A stretch of 64,000 nt of DNA from Torymus aiolomorphi (GCA_036365515.1 CM070873.1:215559376-215623375); one strand, 5' to 3'; shown: positions 1 to 13,496, counted from the first letter of the stretch. The notes: generated by a model not told the origin, from the letters alone. Numbers and translations: made by a program.

Positions 1-339
1 TAAACTAATATTTACCAGCAAAATTTCACTTTAATCACAACGAGTTTGCTAAAAGAAAAAATATTTTTTTGAAAGCGGAATTGCCCGAATCACTTTCTCA
101 TTTTCAAACTTCTAGTGTGATGTAATGTAATATGTGGAGTGAAAATTCTGACATGGATCTCTTTTCAATTCAATCCCTATAAAAAAATACAGAAGAACAC
201 TTTTGAATGTAAATGTTCCTTTGAGGAATAATTTTGGCTTTCTGCATATTTTTCGCACTCGTCAATAATTTAACTTTCAATTTTCTCTCCGTCGTTCTGC
301 TGAACAGAAATAATATCCTGCGAAGTGCGCATTCTTGTA

Positions 340-790
340 TAACAATTTTGTCGATAAATATATAGGTTCGTGCAATCAAAAGACGCTACTTCGCCGTGCT
401 CCGACATTACAGTGCGCACGGGAGGAAGAAGGAGCTGAATCGTAAAGGTTCAATGGTCTGCCTCGGCGTCTCTCTCTTTCTCTTTCTCTCCCTCTCTTTT
501 CCTCCTTTAACGCGGCAAAAAGATAAAGGCGATGACGCTGGACCGGAGAGTGGCGAGTAGGGAGGAGAGGAGGCTGCGAGAGGAAGCGAAACGAAATGCG
601 CCAAGGAGCTGCGGGGAAAGAAGTCACTTCTCCCTTTGCCCGTAAAACAACACTACCTAGTACTTTGCGATTTCGCATTCTGGGCTTTTATTGCGAGCAC
701 GGAGTCCTGGGATGCCGCGGAGCCCGCGACTCCCGGTAGCTCATTCCTGCGCCTTTGTCTTTTCTTTTACCCTTCAACTTTTTCCACTGC
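340..790. other. GC-rich island with CT tract
   Basis: This locally GC-rich block in AT-rich DNA has a pyrimidine-rich stretch at about 459-505 made of CT and CTTT units. The open frames across it are low-complexity and unlike any protein I know. It is probably noncoding; a GA-binding factor site is possible but inferred. Confidence 0.4.
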
Positions 791-819
791 GTCTATTTTT
801 TCTCTATTTCCTTTTATAT

Positions 820-1655
820 AGAATTTTTGTGTAATTGAGGATTACGAGATCAATTTCTTCTTACCATAGGCTTGAGATCGCACTTTTCGGAAAAGAGGGA
901 AAAGGGATATTGAATTCTATCGATTCTCAGATCCAACGTTGTTAAGTATTTTCAACAGAAAACTTTTTACGTATAAAAAGCATACAGCTAATGTAATGAA
1001 ATTTAAATTTATATTCAAGAATTATTGTTTTTTTTTCCATGAAAGTAAAAGTATGATTTGACTTCTTTTTACATTCCTGCCGCTCCCAAGAAACGCTTAT
1101 CCAGTTAAAAATTTCTTTTTAACTTCAACACTTTCAATTAATAGGGTTCATTTTCATAATTTTTATATAGACATGATATTAATAACGCAAATAATTATCA
1201 TACATTTATACAGAAATATATTCTTGCTAGATTGTAGAACATTCATCATATTTACGTAACCTTTTGATCAGTTTTATAAGATTGTTTCTATAATATATTC
1301 GTTATAAATAGCATTTAATATTTGAACATTTTATTTTGGTCTATCCGGATTTGATAAATGAAATGTGACAGTGATAATCTGCAAAGTAGAGTTTAACGCG
1401 TAGTATACCATAAAAAAAATTCAACTTGAATTATCAAGTTTTGAGACCAAAACAACCTGAAAGAATACTCGTTGAATAATTTATTTCTCAATCAGGATCC
1501 TTTCTTATTTTATAGTTCCTACATAATCTAATTAATTAGTAAATATAAGTATTATGAATAAAAAAAAGGTTATGCTCGGCAAGTAATTTCATAATTTAGG
1601 CCACTCTCATTATACGATGTCCACATTAATCATCAATAAAAAGTTTTGAAAAGCG
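820..1655. other. AT-rich stretch, nothing recognised
   Basis: This AT-rich DNA has poly-A and poly-T runs and no long open frame or repeat pair. I see no gene. Confidence 0.5.
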
Positions 1656-1659
1656 AACG

Positions 1660-2480
1660 ACCTCTCACTCCTTAGAATACTTTGCCTCTAAAATAGCGGG
1701 CATTCATCGCGAAATCGCAGCGACTCACTCCACACAAAAAGCCCGCATACGCCAAAACCTTATAATTATTGCCTTCAACCTGCCGGCGAAAATGATCTCT
1801 CAAACCATTAAGAGCGAGAATCTTCTTACAATTTAAAATTCGTGCTAGCTCGCACGTATATATTGCGCAACTCCCTGCGCATAACGAGCCGATCGTCGGC
1901 TCGATCTTACCTGTGACTAGTTTAAAAACCTGTCTCTCTCTCTCTCTCTCTCTCTCTCGCGTTCACATGGGGAAACAAAACAAAGGGAAAATCCGCGAGT
2001 CCTTCGATCTACGATACAGTCGATCAGCGCACCGCACGCACGTCGAGGCTTATCGAATCCGCGATCAAATAGTCGGATTAATTTCGCCTGGCAGAACGAG
2101 CGAGAAACTTGCGCGTGCGTATACGCATATATGTATACAGGTGTGTGTGTGCACGTGTACATATATATGTAATAGGTATATACGCACGATTCTCATTTCT
2201 CGCGAGGCGAACGGCCGGCCCACGTACGAACATTTAAGATCGCTGCTCCGAGATATTTTCAATGCGGGCTTGCTCGCTCGCTCGCATTATTATATTCGCA
2301 TGCACACGCGCGCCAGCTCGATCCCAGGAGAGACTCTCGATTTCCAATCTTCTCTAATTACATAATTGAGCCCTGTCTTTTACGGAGCGACGGTCGTCCC
2401 TTTGTTTGGGCTCTGCGCACGGCGATGTTTGATTTCCGTAATGGTTTTTCTTACATCGAAGACCGAATAAATTAGCGTGG
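1660..2480. other. GC-rich island
   Basis: This CpG-rich block contains a (TC)n tract near 1933 and an alternating purine-pyrimidine stretch at about 2119-2190. The open frame at 1913-2365 runs through the microsatellite and has no recognisable domain, so I do not call it a gene. It may be regulatory DNA. Confidence 0.4.
1933..1958. repeat. (TC)n microsatellite
   Basis: This is an uninterrupted TC dinucleotide run of about 26 bases. On the other strand it is GAGAG, the GAGA-factor type motif. Confidence 0.9.
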
Positions 2481-2484
2481 TTAT

Positions 2485-3230
2485 TAAGCTAAGAGCTGTA
2501 ATCGATCGAAAGCCCCGCGGAAGACGGTTTCGAGTGTCCGCGTCTTTTTGAAGTGTATAGAAAAAGAAGCGCGGAATGACGAGATTAATATCATGGGAGA
2601 GTGAACAGGCTTTTCCAAAAGCACAGGTGTTTTCCCTTGTGAGAGGCTAATCTTCTTGAGCATCAACGTAGCCGTATACTTTTTTTTATCGAGATATGCT
2701 ACATTACGTGATAAATTATGACCAATTATCATAGTTTTACATTTTTATTTCCTCTGAGAAAAAGTCGGTGAGAATTTATTCGACGTTTTAAAAGATTCGG
2801 ACAATAATTCTTACGAGATTACAGTTTTATGTTTTCATTTCGCTTCTCGAACATTGTTTTACAGTACTGAGGTTTTCTTGTCATTGCACAATTCAATACT
2901 ACTAAATAATAACTGAAAATTTTAATTGGAAAAAGAAAAGTTGTTTTCTCTTCACTTACTTGTTACTGAAATCCTCTAACTATAATGACCTATCATGATG
3001 AGCAATTGCAACTTAAACAGTTTTTTTACTGTCTACCAAAAAGAAAATTGTTCTTGAAAGTTATCGAGACAAATTATTTCTAATCCAACAATTAGATTTT
3101 ATATAACCTTTTCTTTAGAAAACAGATCGTTTTGATACAAAAGGATTTCGACAATATCTTTTTGCCCCGAGTGATAAATTTTTTTTGATGTGTAAATTTT
3201 AATGTTCAATGTATTTAAAGTTGATATAAG
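2485..3230. other. AT-rich stretch, nothing recognised
   Basis: This is AT-rich spacer between two GC-rich islands. No coding or repeat structure is recognised. Confidence 0.45.
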
Positions 3231-3239
3231 ATTTTCCGT

Positions 3240-4050
3240 GTCCGTTAAAGTTCACGCCACTCTTACCTCCCGCGAACCTGCGAGCGGGAACAACGAACCT
3301 GCAAGCGGCCACAATGCTCACATGGGCACGCTCGTCTTTTCCGCGCTTCCTCAACAGCTGCGCGCGTCCCTCGCGCGCTTTATTTGTCCCGCAACTCGCT
3401 CGCGCCCTTTTCCCCTGTCCATATATAATAAGCAGTGCACGCGCGCAGGCAGATCGCGGCACGGCAGCAGTGACGTAACGAGCACGCAATCTCGCGAGAG
3501 TCGGACGAGGGGCGCCAACTAACTCGCCTCTCCGCACGCGCGCGCGCGCGCCCGAGAAAACTGGCTCCGCAAGTATTCCGGCTCTCGGCCGCGAGGATTG
3601 CCCTCGGCTGTGTGCATAATACGCGGCCGTACGTGCACTTGCGCCTCTCCTCGCCTCTCCTCGCGCCGGCCGGGCACGAAATTTATTCTAATTTATGTAA
3701 AACGGACGGTACTCGCGGCCCACGCGCTCTCTCGCGCGCGAACCGCGCACGCCTATGGTGTGTATGTCTGAGCGGTCTTTCACGGGTAGGTATATATGTA
3801 CAGCGCGAGAGCGTGCGTATGAGGGCAGCGATTACTTAGGGATTCCGGCTTTAATTGACTCTCTTTCGCGATTAGTTTATTGGGTGATTACTGCCGGGTG
3901 CTGCTGCTGCTGCTGCTTCGGAGTAAGCTTGCGTTCGAGGAGCAGGCCGCGACGATCGGCTGTGATCACGACTGGTTGCCCTCTCGTGCAGCCCGGATTC
4001 GCGAGTGTGATGTGCAGCATAGAAATGTTGGTGTGTTAATGCTTCATTTC
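3240..4050. other. GC-rich island with CG and CTG runs
   Basis: This strongly CpG-rich block has a (CG)n run at about 3536-3551, a short CTG run at about 3900-3917, a TATATAATA sequence near 3422 and a TGACGTAA (CRE-like) site near 3472. Frames on both strands are arginine-rich composition artefacts. It could be a promoter or enhancer, but no transcript is evident. Confidence 0.4.
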
Positions 4051-4085
4051 CTTTACTAACTGTTGTACTCATAAGTTTAATAATA

Positions 4086-4213
4086 CACTGAAAAAAAAAT
4101 TTGTTATGTTCAAGGAAATCGCACTTGTTTCAAGTAACTATTACTTGTTTTAAGTAAATTTTACTTGAAAAAAGTCCGATTTTCTTGAACATATCACATT
4201 TTTTTTTTCAGTG
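4086..4213. mobile_element. 128-bp TA-flanked MITE
   Basis: Terminal inverted repeats start CACTGAAAAAAAAATTTG and continue as an imperfect match through TGTTCAAG. The element is flanked by TA on both sides (4084-4085 and 4214-4215), as expected for a Tc1/mariner-type insertion. It is too short to code for anything. Confidence 0.75.
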
Positions 4214-4215
4214 TA

Positions 4216-5215
4216 TATATAATCAATTATTGAATTCTTTATATAATAGTATATAATTCAGAAAATCTATATTTTAATATAAGAATGTTTTTATATTTTA
4301 GCAGATACGATGCGTTGAAAAACAAATGCACTTATAATATTCTACGGAAACATAATAACAATATAGTTAGCGGAATGTTTTGAAGATCTTTGAACCCAAA
4401 GATATTGAAAGTTGAATTTGAAAAAGGAAAGGACATCCTATAGCATATCAGGAAAGAATCAACTCGAGTAACTAAGCGATGAGGTTGCTCTTTTAACAGA
4501 CGAAACTGTAACTGTTTCGGTCGGAACATTATCTGTGCTATACATTATGTGAATCAGCGAAAAAGTTTGAAGCCCTTGAAAAAAATACGCCAAACTTTGT
4601 CATTAATAATGGATCACAAATAGAATATTCAAATTTTTACGGATTCAAGTAAGATTTAGCAAAGCAGGATAACTTTTCCTACATTATCACATTACATTAT
4701 TACAACAAATAATATTTATTAATGTAGGTATATCGTTATTTATTCTTAGAAATTGTTAATACGTTTAAACTATTTAAACATGTTATTAAAATAACAGCTA
4801 TTCTTTAGATAGGTGAGATAATAATAAAAATTTAATAAATTTGATGGTATAATATTTTCACATATAATGAATTCTCACTAATTTGAATAGAATGACGTAT
4901 AGCAAAAGTAAACATTGAAATAATATATATATTAAATATGATTTGTAACAGTGTCAACAGATTTTTTTTTCGCAAACTAATGAGTATTTACTCTTATACT
5001 CAACAGATTGTCACGATTCGAATTAAATATAGTCACGCTATTCAATAAGTTTGAATACATTGGTATAAAAACCGTTTTATCAACAAAGTATTTTCTCTAA
5101 TTAAAATATAAAAAATAAATATTGCCAACAAGGAAACGTAATTCTGAATTTAAAATGAATAAGTAAAAGTCATGAAAGTTTTATATATTCAGAAATATCT
5201 ATTTTATCAAGGCGT
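4216..5215. other. AT-rich stretch, nothing recognised
   Basis: This is about 1 kb of AT-rich DNA. No open frame above background, no repeat pair and no RNA gene were seen. Confidence 0.45.
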
Positions 5216-5219
5216 TAGC

Positions 5220-5640
5220 TATGCTGTCGTTAACACGAACGCGAACGACTCTATTTTTCACTAAGATTACAGAAAAAGAAGGATTAACAGCGCATAAAGT
5301 ATTTTTCCCGCTATTCTGGAGCAGACTGCGCGCCAATGCACGCGAGAGCTAGCGCTGTAGAAGAGGAGCCGGCAGCTCTCGGCCGATATCGTTATAAAAG
5401 TCGTCTAACTTTATGTCGAGAGCCGAGTCGAGTCGAGCGAGCCTCTTTCTCTCGCGTGCTTGCGCGCTCGGCGTAGTTCGATAGTTCGGCCTCGTTGCCT
5501 CCGCGGATTCTTCATTTTTGCCCTCGCTGATTAAGAGTATCTTCGTATATACGTGCTGCGGCTAGCGGTTATGTGCTTTCAGCGGCGCCCCGTTAGATAA
5601 AATACCGCGTACTAGCAGCCAATTTCATTTCACGCGTGTT
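5220..5640 (+). promoter_or_regulatory. GC-rich island with TATA-like box
   Basis: A TATAAAAG sequence lies at about 5393-5400, followed by GAGTCGAGTCGAGCGAG-type sequence about 25-40 bases downstream, which resembles a core promoter on the plus strand. No open reading frame or clear splice donor follows within 1 kb, so any transcript would be noncoding or have a distant second exon. This is a weak inference from motif spacing. Confidence 0.25.
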
Positions 5641-5649
5641 TTCTGCCTT

Positions 5650-6475
5650 TTTATTGCTGCAATTTTTATGTTTTACTCAAGTCTATAAATTACAATTAAC
5701 TCGCAACCGAAGGATTCTTATGGTTTTATTAGGTTTAAGCAATTTTGACAATCATGTGTGACTATATCTGCAATGTTTTGTTGGTTATTGTTCTTTCGAC
5801 AACGCTAATTTTGCAATTGAATTTAAAAATTGATGAAAAAAATTTAAGAAACCTATAATGATATAAAAAATCACTTTAAATATTTTATTAATATTCATAT
5901 TCTGTATCACTGCTTAGCTTATATTTAAAAATGTTTACTAATATAGCGAGGTCACCAAACTCTTGAAAAATAAGAACTGATTCATCTTAACGCTCTTCAT
6001 ACTTAGCAAATACAATAGAGGATTGAGTTCATTGCCCTGTATGTAGTCATTTATAGCATTCAATGCCTCTATCAATGATTTTACTCTTAAATATTCAGTA
6101 TAATGTTAGAAATGTCCATCTACGATGTTAGTAATATACCATGTAATAAATATTGCAATATCAATCAACATACGTAATATGTACTACCGCTAACTGATTT
6201 AATCTTTTATTTAATGCACGCAGTGAATAAAGAGTCGCGTATCTATTTTCCGTACATGTACGTTGCGATAATTTTTCACATCAAAAGCAAACTAGCAGAC
6301 AATATATTTAATAAAAGAAATAGGAAATTACGAAATTTGATTTGTTGTCCCACCTTGAACCCATCTCGAAGAAATTTAGCGGCAAATACAAATGTAAATA
6401 TGCGAACTGCAGGAAAAATAAAATCTAGGCTTTATCAAAGCAAACTTTCGTTTGCAAACACAGGGAGAAAAAGCA
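5650..6475. other. AT-rich stretch, nothing recognised
   Basis: This AT-rich spacer has a 92-codon open frame at 6214-6492 with no recognisable domain. I treat the frame as chance. Confidence 0.4.
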
Positions 6476-6479
6476 ACCG

Positions 6480-7135
6480 CAAACCAGCGTAGAGACCTGT
6501 GGCAAACATAGTGTCCGCCAGTTTCGAGAAAACACGCAGGGCGCCTAACAAGCCAAACCGCAAGCGGTGATAGCACTTCTCCACCTATTTTTTCACTCTC
6601 TGCACCAACGCACTCGCTGCCTGGGCAAGACGAATGCGCTGCACGTGCAGCCACTTGAGCGACGGCCGCCCTTCTCGAGAGGACTTCTATATACCTGCGA
6701 GCGAGCCTTTTCACGGCGTCCCGCAGGATTATCCTTGCGCATTGTGTGCAGGGGATTCCCGCCCGCGTCTCAGCCCGCGTCTCAGCCCGCGTCTCAGCCC
6801 GCGGAGCTCGAAGAAAGAACGCGCGAGAAACACGTGGGCGTAATGCTTTTTTTTCTGTTCGATGACGGACGGCCATCGCCGCCCGCTTCTTCGTCGTCGG
6901 TGTGAGACGTCTATTTTAATACCCGTGAAATTGGGTCGACGCTCGCGGCCTCGAGGGCAGTTGTGTAAAAATGCCGAGACCCTTTTTCCAATGCAGTCCG
7001 GTGCAAGGTGGATCCGCTGCTTTTTTCGATCTCGTCAAATTCGAGCGTCCGAGCCTGATCGTGTAGTAGGAGTAGTCGAGGAAATAGCTATTAGTGGTAT
7101 AGAGAGACGACTAATGGCAGTGATTGAAAAATAAT
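6480..7135. other. GC-rich island
   Basis: This CpG-rich block contains a short 12-bp tandem repeat (6761-6803). Overlapping frames on both strands have repetitive Arg/Ala composition and no domain, so it is likely noncoding. A 33-base segment at 6908-6940 recurs at 8051-8082. Confidence 0.4.
6761..6803. repeat. 12-bp tandem repeat, about 3.5 copies
   Basis: The unit GCCCGCGTCTCA is repeated head to tail without mismatch and ends in a partial copy. Confidence 0.9.
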
Positions 7136-7139
7136 GAAG

Positions 7140-8450
7140 TCTCATTAGATTTTTAGTCATTAGTCGCGTGCTTTGCCCATTAACGCTTTCTTAACATGTT
7201 TTTTTCTATGTGTATATTCTTTTGCATAAGCTACCGATTCCGGTAGATTAGCAGATATTAAAGCTGTTAAGATAAATAAAATAGCGTACGCCAATTGTTT
7301 AGAGTACAAATGAGCTTTGGATGAATCATGAAAGAGAAAGAAAGAAAAGGAAAGCGTTTCTTTGACAAAGCCGAAAAATGTGCATCACAAAAGCATAACA
7401 GATTTTGGGCAAAATATCTCTACTAGAAGTTTTGTTTGAAATTTATTGCAATATTATAAATAAACAACGGAACTTTCATATTGATCAAAAAGTTTAGAAT
7501 AATGAAAGGTTGGTAAAAGTATTAAGAGAAAATACGTGAAAACCAAATATGGCATTATTACATTAAGAAAGGGTTTCATTATTCAGTAAGAGTATTTCTA
7601 TGTAGTTGCATAAAAAACTTTTTGCGAATATAATAAGGTTTGTATTTAATGAGCTAGCTACTTTTTTACGTATATAAAAAGCCTCTCAACATAGGCACAA
7701 CCCACGCATATGCTTTTTACGGATGTCATTATCTTACCAACAGGTACTGCTCGCTTACACTATGTAGTTTGTTAATTTTACAAATTTGAATATAAGCAGC
7801 TAATTACGAATATGCTGTTATAACTTATTATTTGCATAAAGATTATTGGAAAATTACAGCACTGACTATAGCTACGCATTATTATGATTAACTGTTTAAT
7901 ACATCTTAAATTGCAGTATACCAATTGTTAATTTTAATAATAAGGCATCAAGAAATAAGTATATATAAAAAATCTGTAACCTGAAACGTGGGTGTTTTTG
8001 AAGAAAGATTTCGATTGGATTGGGCGGGTAATCCGCAGAAGGATTAGAAGCGTCTATTTTATATCCGTGAAATCGGGTCGACTTAATTCAAAGTTGTTCC
8101 GTATAATTCTGAATCAATAGATTTGGTTTTTCCAAGAAGAATAATCATTTCAATTTTCAATTCCTTAACCGCCTCCAAGTAAATATACGTATACGTGCCT
8201 TTTAAGAAAAATGAACCTTTTTGTAATTATTGGCAAATTACGCAACTATTTGCGTGTAACTAATAATACTCGGATGAAATAACACGTGTGATTATCCGAA
8301 TGTAGACAGTAGTATTGCGAATCCTCCTGGAAAATTTCAAAGTAGCTAATCGTTCATGAGCAAATATAGTTTCGGATAATGATAATTTCAGTGCTGAAAA
8401 TTAGGTGCACTTATCTAAATCTGTTGAAAAAACAAAGACACTATGAGATT
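7140..8450. other. AT-rich stretch
   Basis: This AT-rich spacer contains the second copy (8051-8082) of a 33-base sequence first seen at 6908-6940. Nothing else is recognised. Confidence 0.4.
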
Positions 8451-8454
8451 GGGC

Positions 8455-8895
8455 GAGAAAGGGAGTGTGAGAGAACGGAAGAGAGATTGTTCAATCACTC
8501 GCAGGCAGTGTATATAGATTCACGCGCGCAAAAACCAACAGAGGCGCGGCCGTGATGGCGCCTATCGCGCGAGCCCGTCGCCCTCCCCGTGCTCCATACG
8601 AGTATGGAAACGACGCATTTGCTTGGATTAGCCGCGTAAACGTTACGCACGCTGGGGCAATTTAGCAAATGGGCCGCTGCGCGCGCGCAGAGCGTTTCGT
8701 AACGCGAAGCCACTGCCGCTCCGTCTAATCGATCAGCCCAAAATTGGAAATCGCTCGAGTCATAGTCCGATCGAAGCCTGGAACGGTGTCTCACTCGGAC
8801 GTGCGTAAGTATAATGCACAAGCGCGCGATTCTCCGCCTGATAAATCTCCCTGCGACGCTTTTGGGCATGGCGAAGAGAGCAAAAAATAGCTATG
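8455..8895. other. GC-rich island
   Basis: This CpG-rich block carries a minus-strand frame of 124 codons with no domain, no clear splice context and Arg-rich composition. It is treated as noncoding. Confidence 0.35.
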
Positions 8896-8899
8896 CCGA

Positions 8900-9990
8900 T
8901 AACCATCAATCTCACGTCTCTTTGACAGCTACTTTGTATAATGAACGCGTTTTAATTAGGACCGAAGAAAAAATAAATCGGCAATAAGCCGGAATTCTGT
9001 AGCTTTATTTTTTAAGCGATCGTTAATGGTTTGTGCTTCAGTCGCTAAAGAGATGTTATGAATATTCAAGTGTTACATTACGGCATATTTCTAAATATTT
9101 TATGTTATTTATCATCACAAAAATTACCCGATAAATTGAATAGTTTTATAAATGAAAGTATTTTGTTACATATGAGAATTTTAATTAAGCCATTAAACAG
9201 TTTTGCAATACTAGATAATCGAAACTTATAAATTTATTTTTCCTTGGAAGATTAAAATATTACATATTTATCAAAAAAATGCATGGGAAATTTAATGCCA
9301 AAAATTAAAATACCTGTCAAGTATGTGACATTTTAACTGGACATAATAGAACAGAAATACCACTGTAAATATTTAGGTTTCGAGCACTGAAAGAGGTCTA
9401 CCTTGTCAAAAATAGCTTTGAGCCCCATAATTTTGAAGCGAGGTTTCAGACGAACCTTCACCAACATGACAGAGTTTTGTAGTAAAAACTTTTTGTGATA
9501 AGTTTTCATATTTAGTGCATGTTAACCAGAACTTTTTTTTTCTAATAAATGTAATATGATAACATATGAACTAATTGGTAATACAAATACTAAACTACCA
9601 AGAGATAGATGAAGAAACATACTTATGTTATAATTGAAAATTGTACGTAAAACGACTTGAAAAAAATACAATGATTCTGAAAAATTAACTTTCTCTACAC
9701 GAGTAGTAGATAATAAATAAAGCATAAATATCGAAAGTTTGTCTTATCATTAACTTCTCGAAATGATAATGGCCTATGAATGTACGTAAAAACTCAGTGC
9801 GCAAATCAAGAAATCATTAAATTCTACTTTCTTGCTGAAAGACCGCAATCAAGAGTACCACACAGGCTGGGAGATCACATCGTTAAGGTGGAAAAGTTCC
9901 TCGTCCATTAGTCTGCAAAAACTGTCGTTTAATACTAAGGGAAAATCGGAAATTAAAAGACTTTTAACGACATCTCGACAAAGATCAGAG
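8900..9990. other. AT-rich stretch, nothing recognised
   Basis: AT-rich spacer. No gene or repeat was identified. Confidence 0.4.
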
Positions 9991-9999
9991 CTACGTCTG

Positions 10000-10425
10000 T
10001 TTGTTATCCAAAATTCGTTCGATAACGAGTGTGGGGGATGCGTCGCAACGCCGCTGTCATTCCCATAGCCTTATACACAGTCATTCCGGCGCCGTCTAGG
10101 CCCCGAAATATGAGCCTCCGCCGGGAGGTCAAGCACTCGCGCTCGGGGGGAAGATAAAGCCCTCATCGAGCCGAGTTTGTAATTTTTGAAGGCCGAGCTC
10201 TCGAAGCATCGGGCACGTCGACTTTTCTGGCTGGCCGATTGCGAGCGTGTGATGTTGTCAAATACTGTGGGTGGAAGGTCGTTAATGGGATTACTTAACG
10301 CGGGAAAGCGATCCTCTCCGATGGTCGGCCGCAGAATGGGCCGTAATAAACGCTGCGGGTAATGTGCCGGACGGCTCTTTAACGTTAATGTCCGTCTGGG
10401 AGCTGGAAAGTCTGGAGGGCGGATT
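10000..10425. other. GC-rich island
   Basis: A moderately GC-rich block with no convincing open frame. It is one of the series of islands in the left third of the window. Confidence 0.35.
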
Positions 10426-10429
10426 TTTT

Positions 10430-11120
10430 CGTAATGCTAAGCCGAGCAGTGCACTTAAGATTTATGGAAGGTAATGTATACCTCTGCGCGTATAAGGTGC
10501 GTGCATTGGAAATGTGAATTTCAATGAGAAGCACCTCATTGTCAAGACGTCTAAAAAGAGATAGGTATGACTTTCGGGATGTCAGCATCCTCTGAGGTTT
10601 TCATAATTCATTTCCCTTTTATAAATCAATGAAATATTATTCACTTTCTCGTTATTTAAAACTTAGAAGTAAATGATCTATATTCATCCGAAAAACTGAC
10701 ATTATATTAATATTAGTAAAAAATTGCTAAAAATTAATAAAATTTTCTATTACTTACTCAACCTAGCATTTTTACGTAATAATTGCGAAAATCTTATATA
10801 ACCTGAAACACAAAAATAAAGAATTATTGGATTTTATTTTAAAACATTATTATAAATATATATGTTATTCAATTAAACAAATAATTAAAGATAATAAATA
10901 TAAAATAAAACAGTAATGTATATTATTAACAATATTGTATTATGTATTGTAAATATTGAAATTCATCAAATAAATATTACATGTATATATATTGTATATA
11001 TATATGAGAGAGAGACGGCAGTAAAAGAATGTTTGTGTAGACTTAAAAATGTTGAAATCTTTCGCAACGCTCTAAATCAATCCAGGCAACAAACAGTTCT
11101 CAAATTATTTCCTCGTTCGT
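10430..11120. other. AT-rich stretch, nothing recognised
   Basis: AT-rich spacer with a short ATATAT/GAGAGA junction near 10990. Nothing else is recognised. Confidence 0.4.
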
Positions 11121-11129
11121 TTGTCTATT

Positions 11130-11720
11130 TCCGCGCGTGCACTCGTAGACATGAAAGCAGCGAAGAAAGCAGCAGCAGCAGTCGAGTAGCACAATAAATT
11201 CTCGAGCGGAGAGAAAGCAAAAAAGCCAAGGTGTGCAGCACAAGGCTCGCGGTATACATATAAAGCTCCTTGAGGCCGTAAAGCACTCGTTTCCCGCCTA
11301 ACGTACTTTCGAGAGCGCGCCCTCGACGCGCAGCTTGACGCCACAATGAACGATAATTATTCTCTCCAGCGATGATTTCACGGATGACCGAATATCCGTG
11401 CCCCGGCCGAAGCTCGCTCGCGGCCCGAGTCAAGAGCGAAAATGCACGCTTCCGACTAGCGCGCGCACCCGCTTGGCAATCGACTTCTTTTAATTAAGGA
11501 GAATGAACTTGTAATAAGTGCGAGCCGCGCTCAAGATCGCTGTCCACGACAGCGCCCCACTGGGGTATCATTAGTTTCGTTAAAATAGCCCCAACGAAAT
11601 GGCGAAAGAATTTCTCCCGTGCTGTGTTACTATCGATCTGAAATTTATTTACACAGCCGACCGTTTGTTGTTTCGCAGCTAAATTCGGTTTATACGACCT
11701 GTGCAATTACAAGTTATCTC
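11130..11720. other. GC-rich island
   Basis: This GC-rich block includes an AGC-repeat patch near 11168. Two overlapping minus-strand frames of about 80-100 codons have no recognisable domain. Confidence 0.35.
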
Positions 11721-11729
11721 ACTGCTATG

Positions 11730-12990
11730 GCTTGCGCTATTTAGTATACTTTATTTAATAACTAGTCTTGTGATGACACTCGGAATTTCAGAGATCAAAA
11801 TGACGAAATAATTTTAATTTAATAATAGAAAGTGAGTTTGACTTTTCAAGCGCTGTACTACAAAAGTGACAGTTTTCAAAATTTTATTACTCAGCAGTTT
11901 CAATGAATGTTATGTAATTTTTTCAAACCTAAATTCATGATCTATGTACACCTAAAGCATACATAATATTAAACAATATCATATATTGAAAATGGACGGT
12001 ATTTACATTCATACAAAATAAATTTTTCAGAAAGACTTTACAAATAAAAGCATCGCAATATTTTGAGATACTCTCTTTTAATTGGATGAAAACTGTCCCG
12101 AACTAACAAGATTATTATTAACACTTTCAGGACTATACGAGTCAAATGTGGGTAGTAAATTTCTTCTCTCAGGTGCTATGATGCGATCCATACTGGGCCG
12201 TAAGGATAATTTTATTCAAACTTGCTCCGTTGCAACTAAAATACAACCTAATAATTTTTTAAAATTATTTTCTTGAAATTTGTTAGGGATGGATACGTAC
12301 GAATATGCAGAATAAGAATTAATAAAGAGGCAAGGAGTCCAATTAAAATGTGGCGACGATTAGCAGAAAGCCGAGTCGGCGGCTCTGGTTCAAGACCAGG
12401 GTCCGTCACTTTTTAGCCACGACCGCTTCTCGTTATTATTAAAAAAGTTTCGTAACAAATTATAAGGAATACAATTTTAGCAAATGTTATATAAAATTAT
12501 CAGAAATAATCTACTGTTATTAATAAATCTCACAGGAATATGTAATTTACTTTTAAATAAATTGTTATTTTCGCTATTTTGTATAAACAAAAATAAGTTT
12601 GAATAGAAAAACCATGTATGATGGACCCCATAATTAATATGGATCATAAAACATTATAAACAAAATATTTCATATTATCATACGAGTCATAGATGTACCC
12701 ATTTTTCATAGAATTATATAACTTTAGTGAAATAATAAATTATTTCATATTAAAAAAAAATTAACGTTAATATTACAGAAACCTAAACAGATTGGCATAC
12801 AAGTACGAAAATGATTAAACACGGTTAGCCCTTAAAGTTGTAATTTATAATGTATAGTCATTAAAAGTTTCAACATTGAAAAAAAAATCGTATTTGCATA
12901 CTAGACCCATCTAGAACATTTGAGTACATCCCTTATAAGAATGTTCCGCATATTAAGAAGCAGGAGTGAAAGGCTTAAAAGGAATCACGA
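11730..12990. other. AT-rich stretch with a tRNA-like fragment
   Basis: This AT-rich spacer holds a tRNA-like 3' fragment at 12373-12416, described separately. I see no gene. Confidence 0.4.
12373..12416 (+). repeat. tRNA-like 3' fragment (SINE-type)
   Basis: The segment contains a T-arm-like hairpin with a B-box-like core (GGTTCAAGACC), then GTCCGTCAC and a T5 run that could stop RNA polymerase III. A near-identical segment lies in reverse orientation at 15566-15603. The D-arm half is not convincing, so this is a fragment or SINE piece rather than a working tRNA gene. Confidence 0.5.
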
Positions 12991-12999
12991 GGCCATAAT

Positions 13000-13460
13000 T
13001 TATGGATTAGCCAACTCTTGAGACGATTGTCATCGCCTCGCTGTGAAAACACACGGGGGCGCAGTCAACTGAAAATTTCCATAAAAATATGGAATAATGA
13101 CGGCGTGTGTGCAGCAACGTTCCAATTATGGCTTTCCAGCCGGCTCGGCTCTTCCTCCACCAGCGCTCCTCTCTAACCGATGCGTCGTTGCCTTCCCTAA
13201 GCCCCTCTAGCTCACACACGTGCAACGTCTCTCCTTGTCCCGGCGCTCTTGAAAGCCCTAATTCCATTAAAAGCAACGGCTCGAGTGCGCGCGCAGAGAA
13301 ACAAAGGGACTCCCCGCAAGACATCTTGTTATTACCAGGCCATATATCGCGCTTCGCTGGACACGCGTCCAAAGTCATCATCCTGCAACATCCGTCCGTC
13401 CGGCAACGGCGAGACGAGTTGTTGTCGACAAATTGGTGTGCTCGAGTGTGCGGTCCCTCG

Positions 13461-13496
<36 letters not shown>

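Noticed and set aside
1913..2365. 150-codon plus-strand frame
   Set aside because: Starts in the (TC)n tract, no domain, no splice context.
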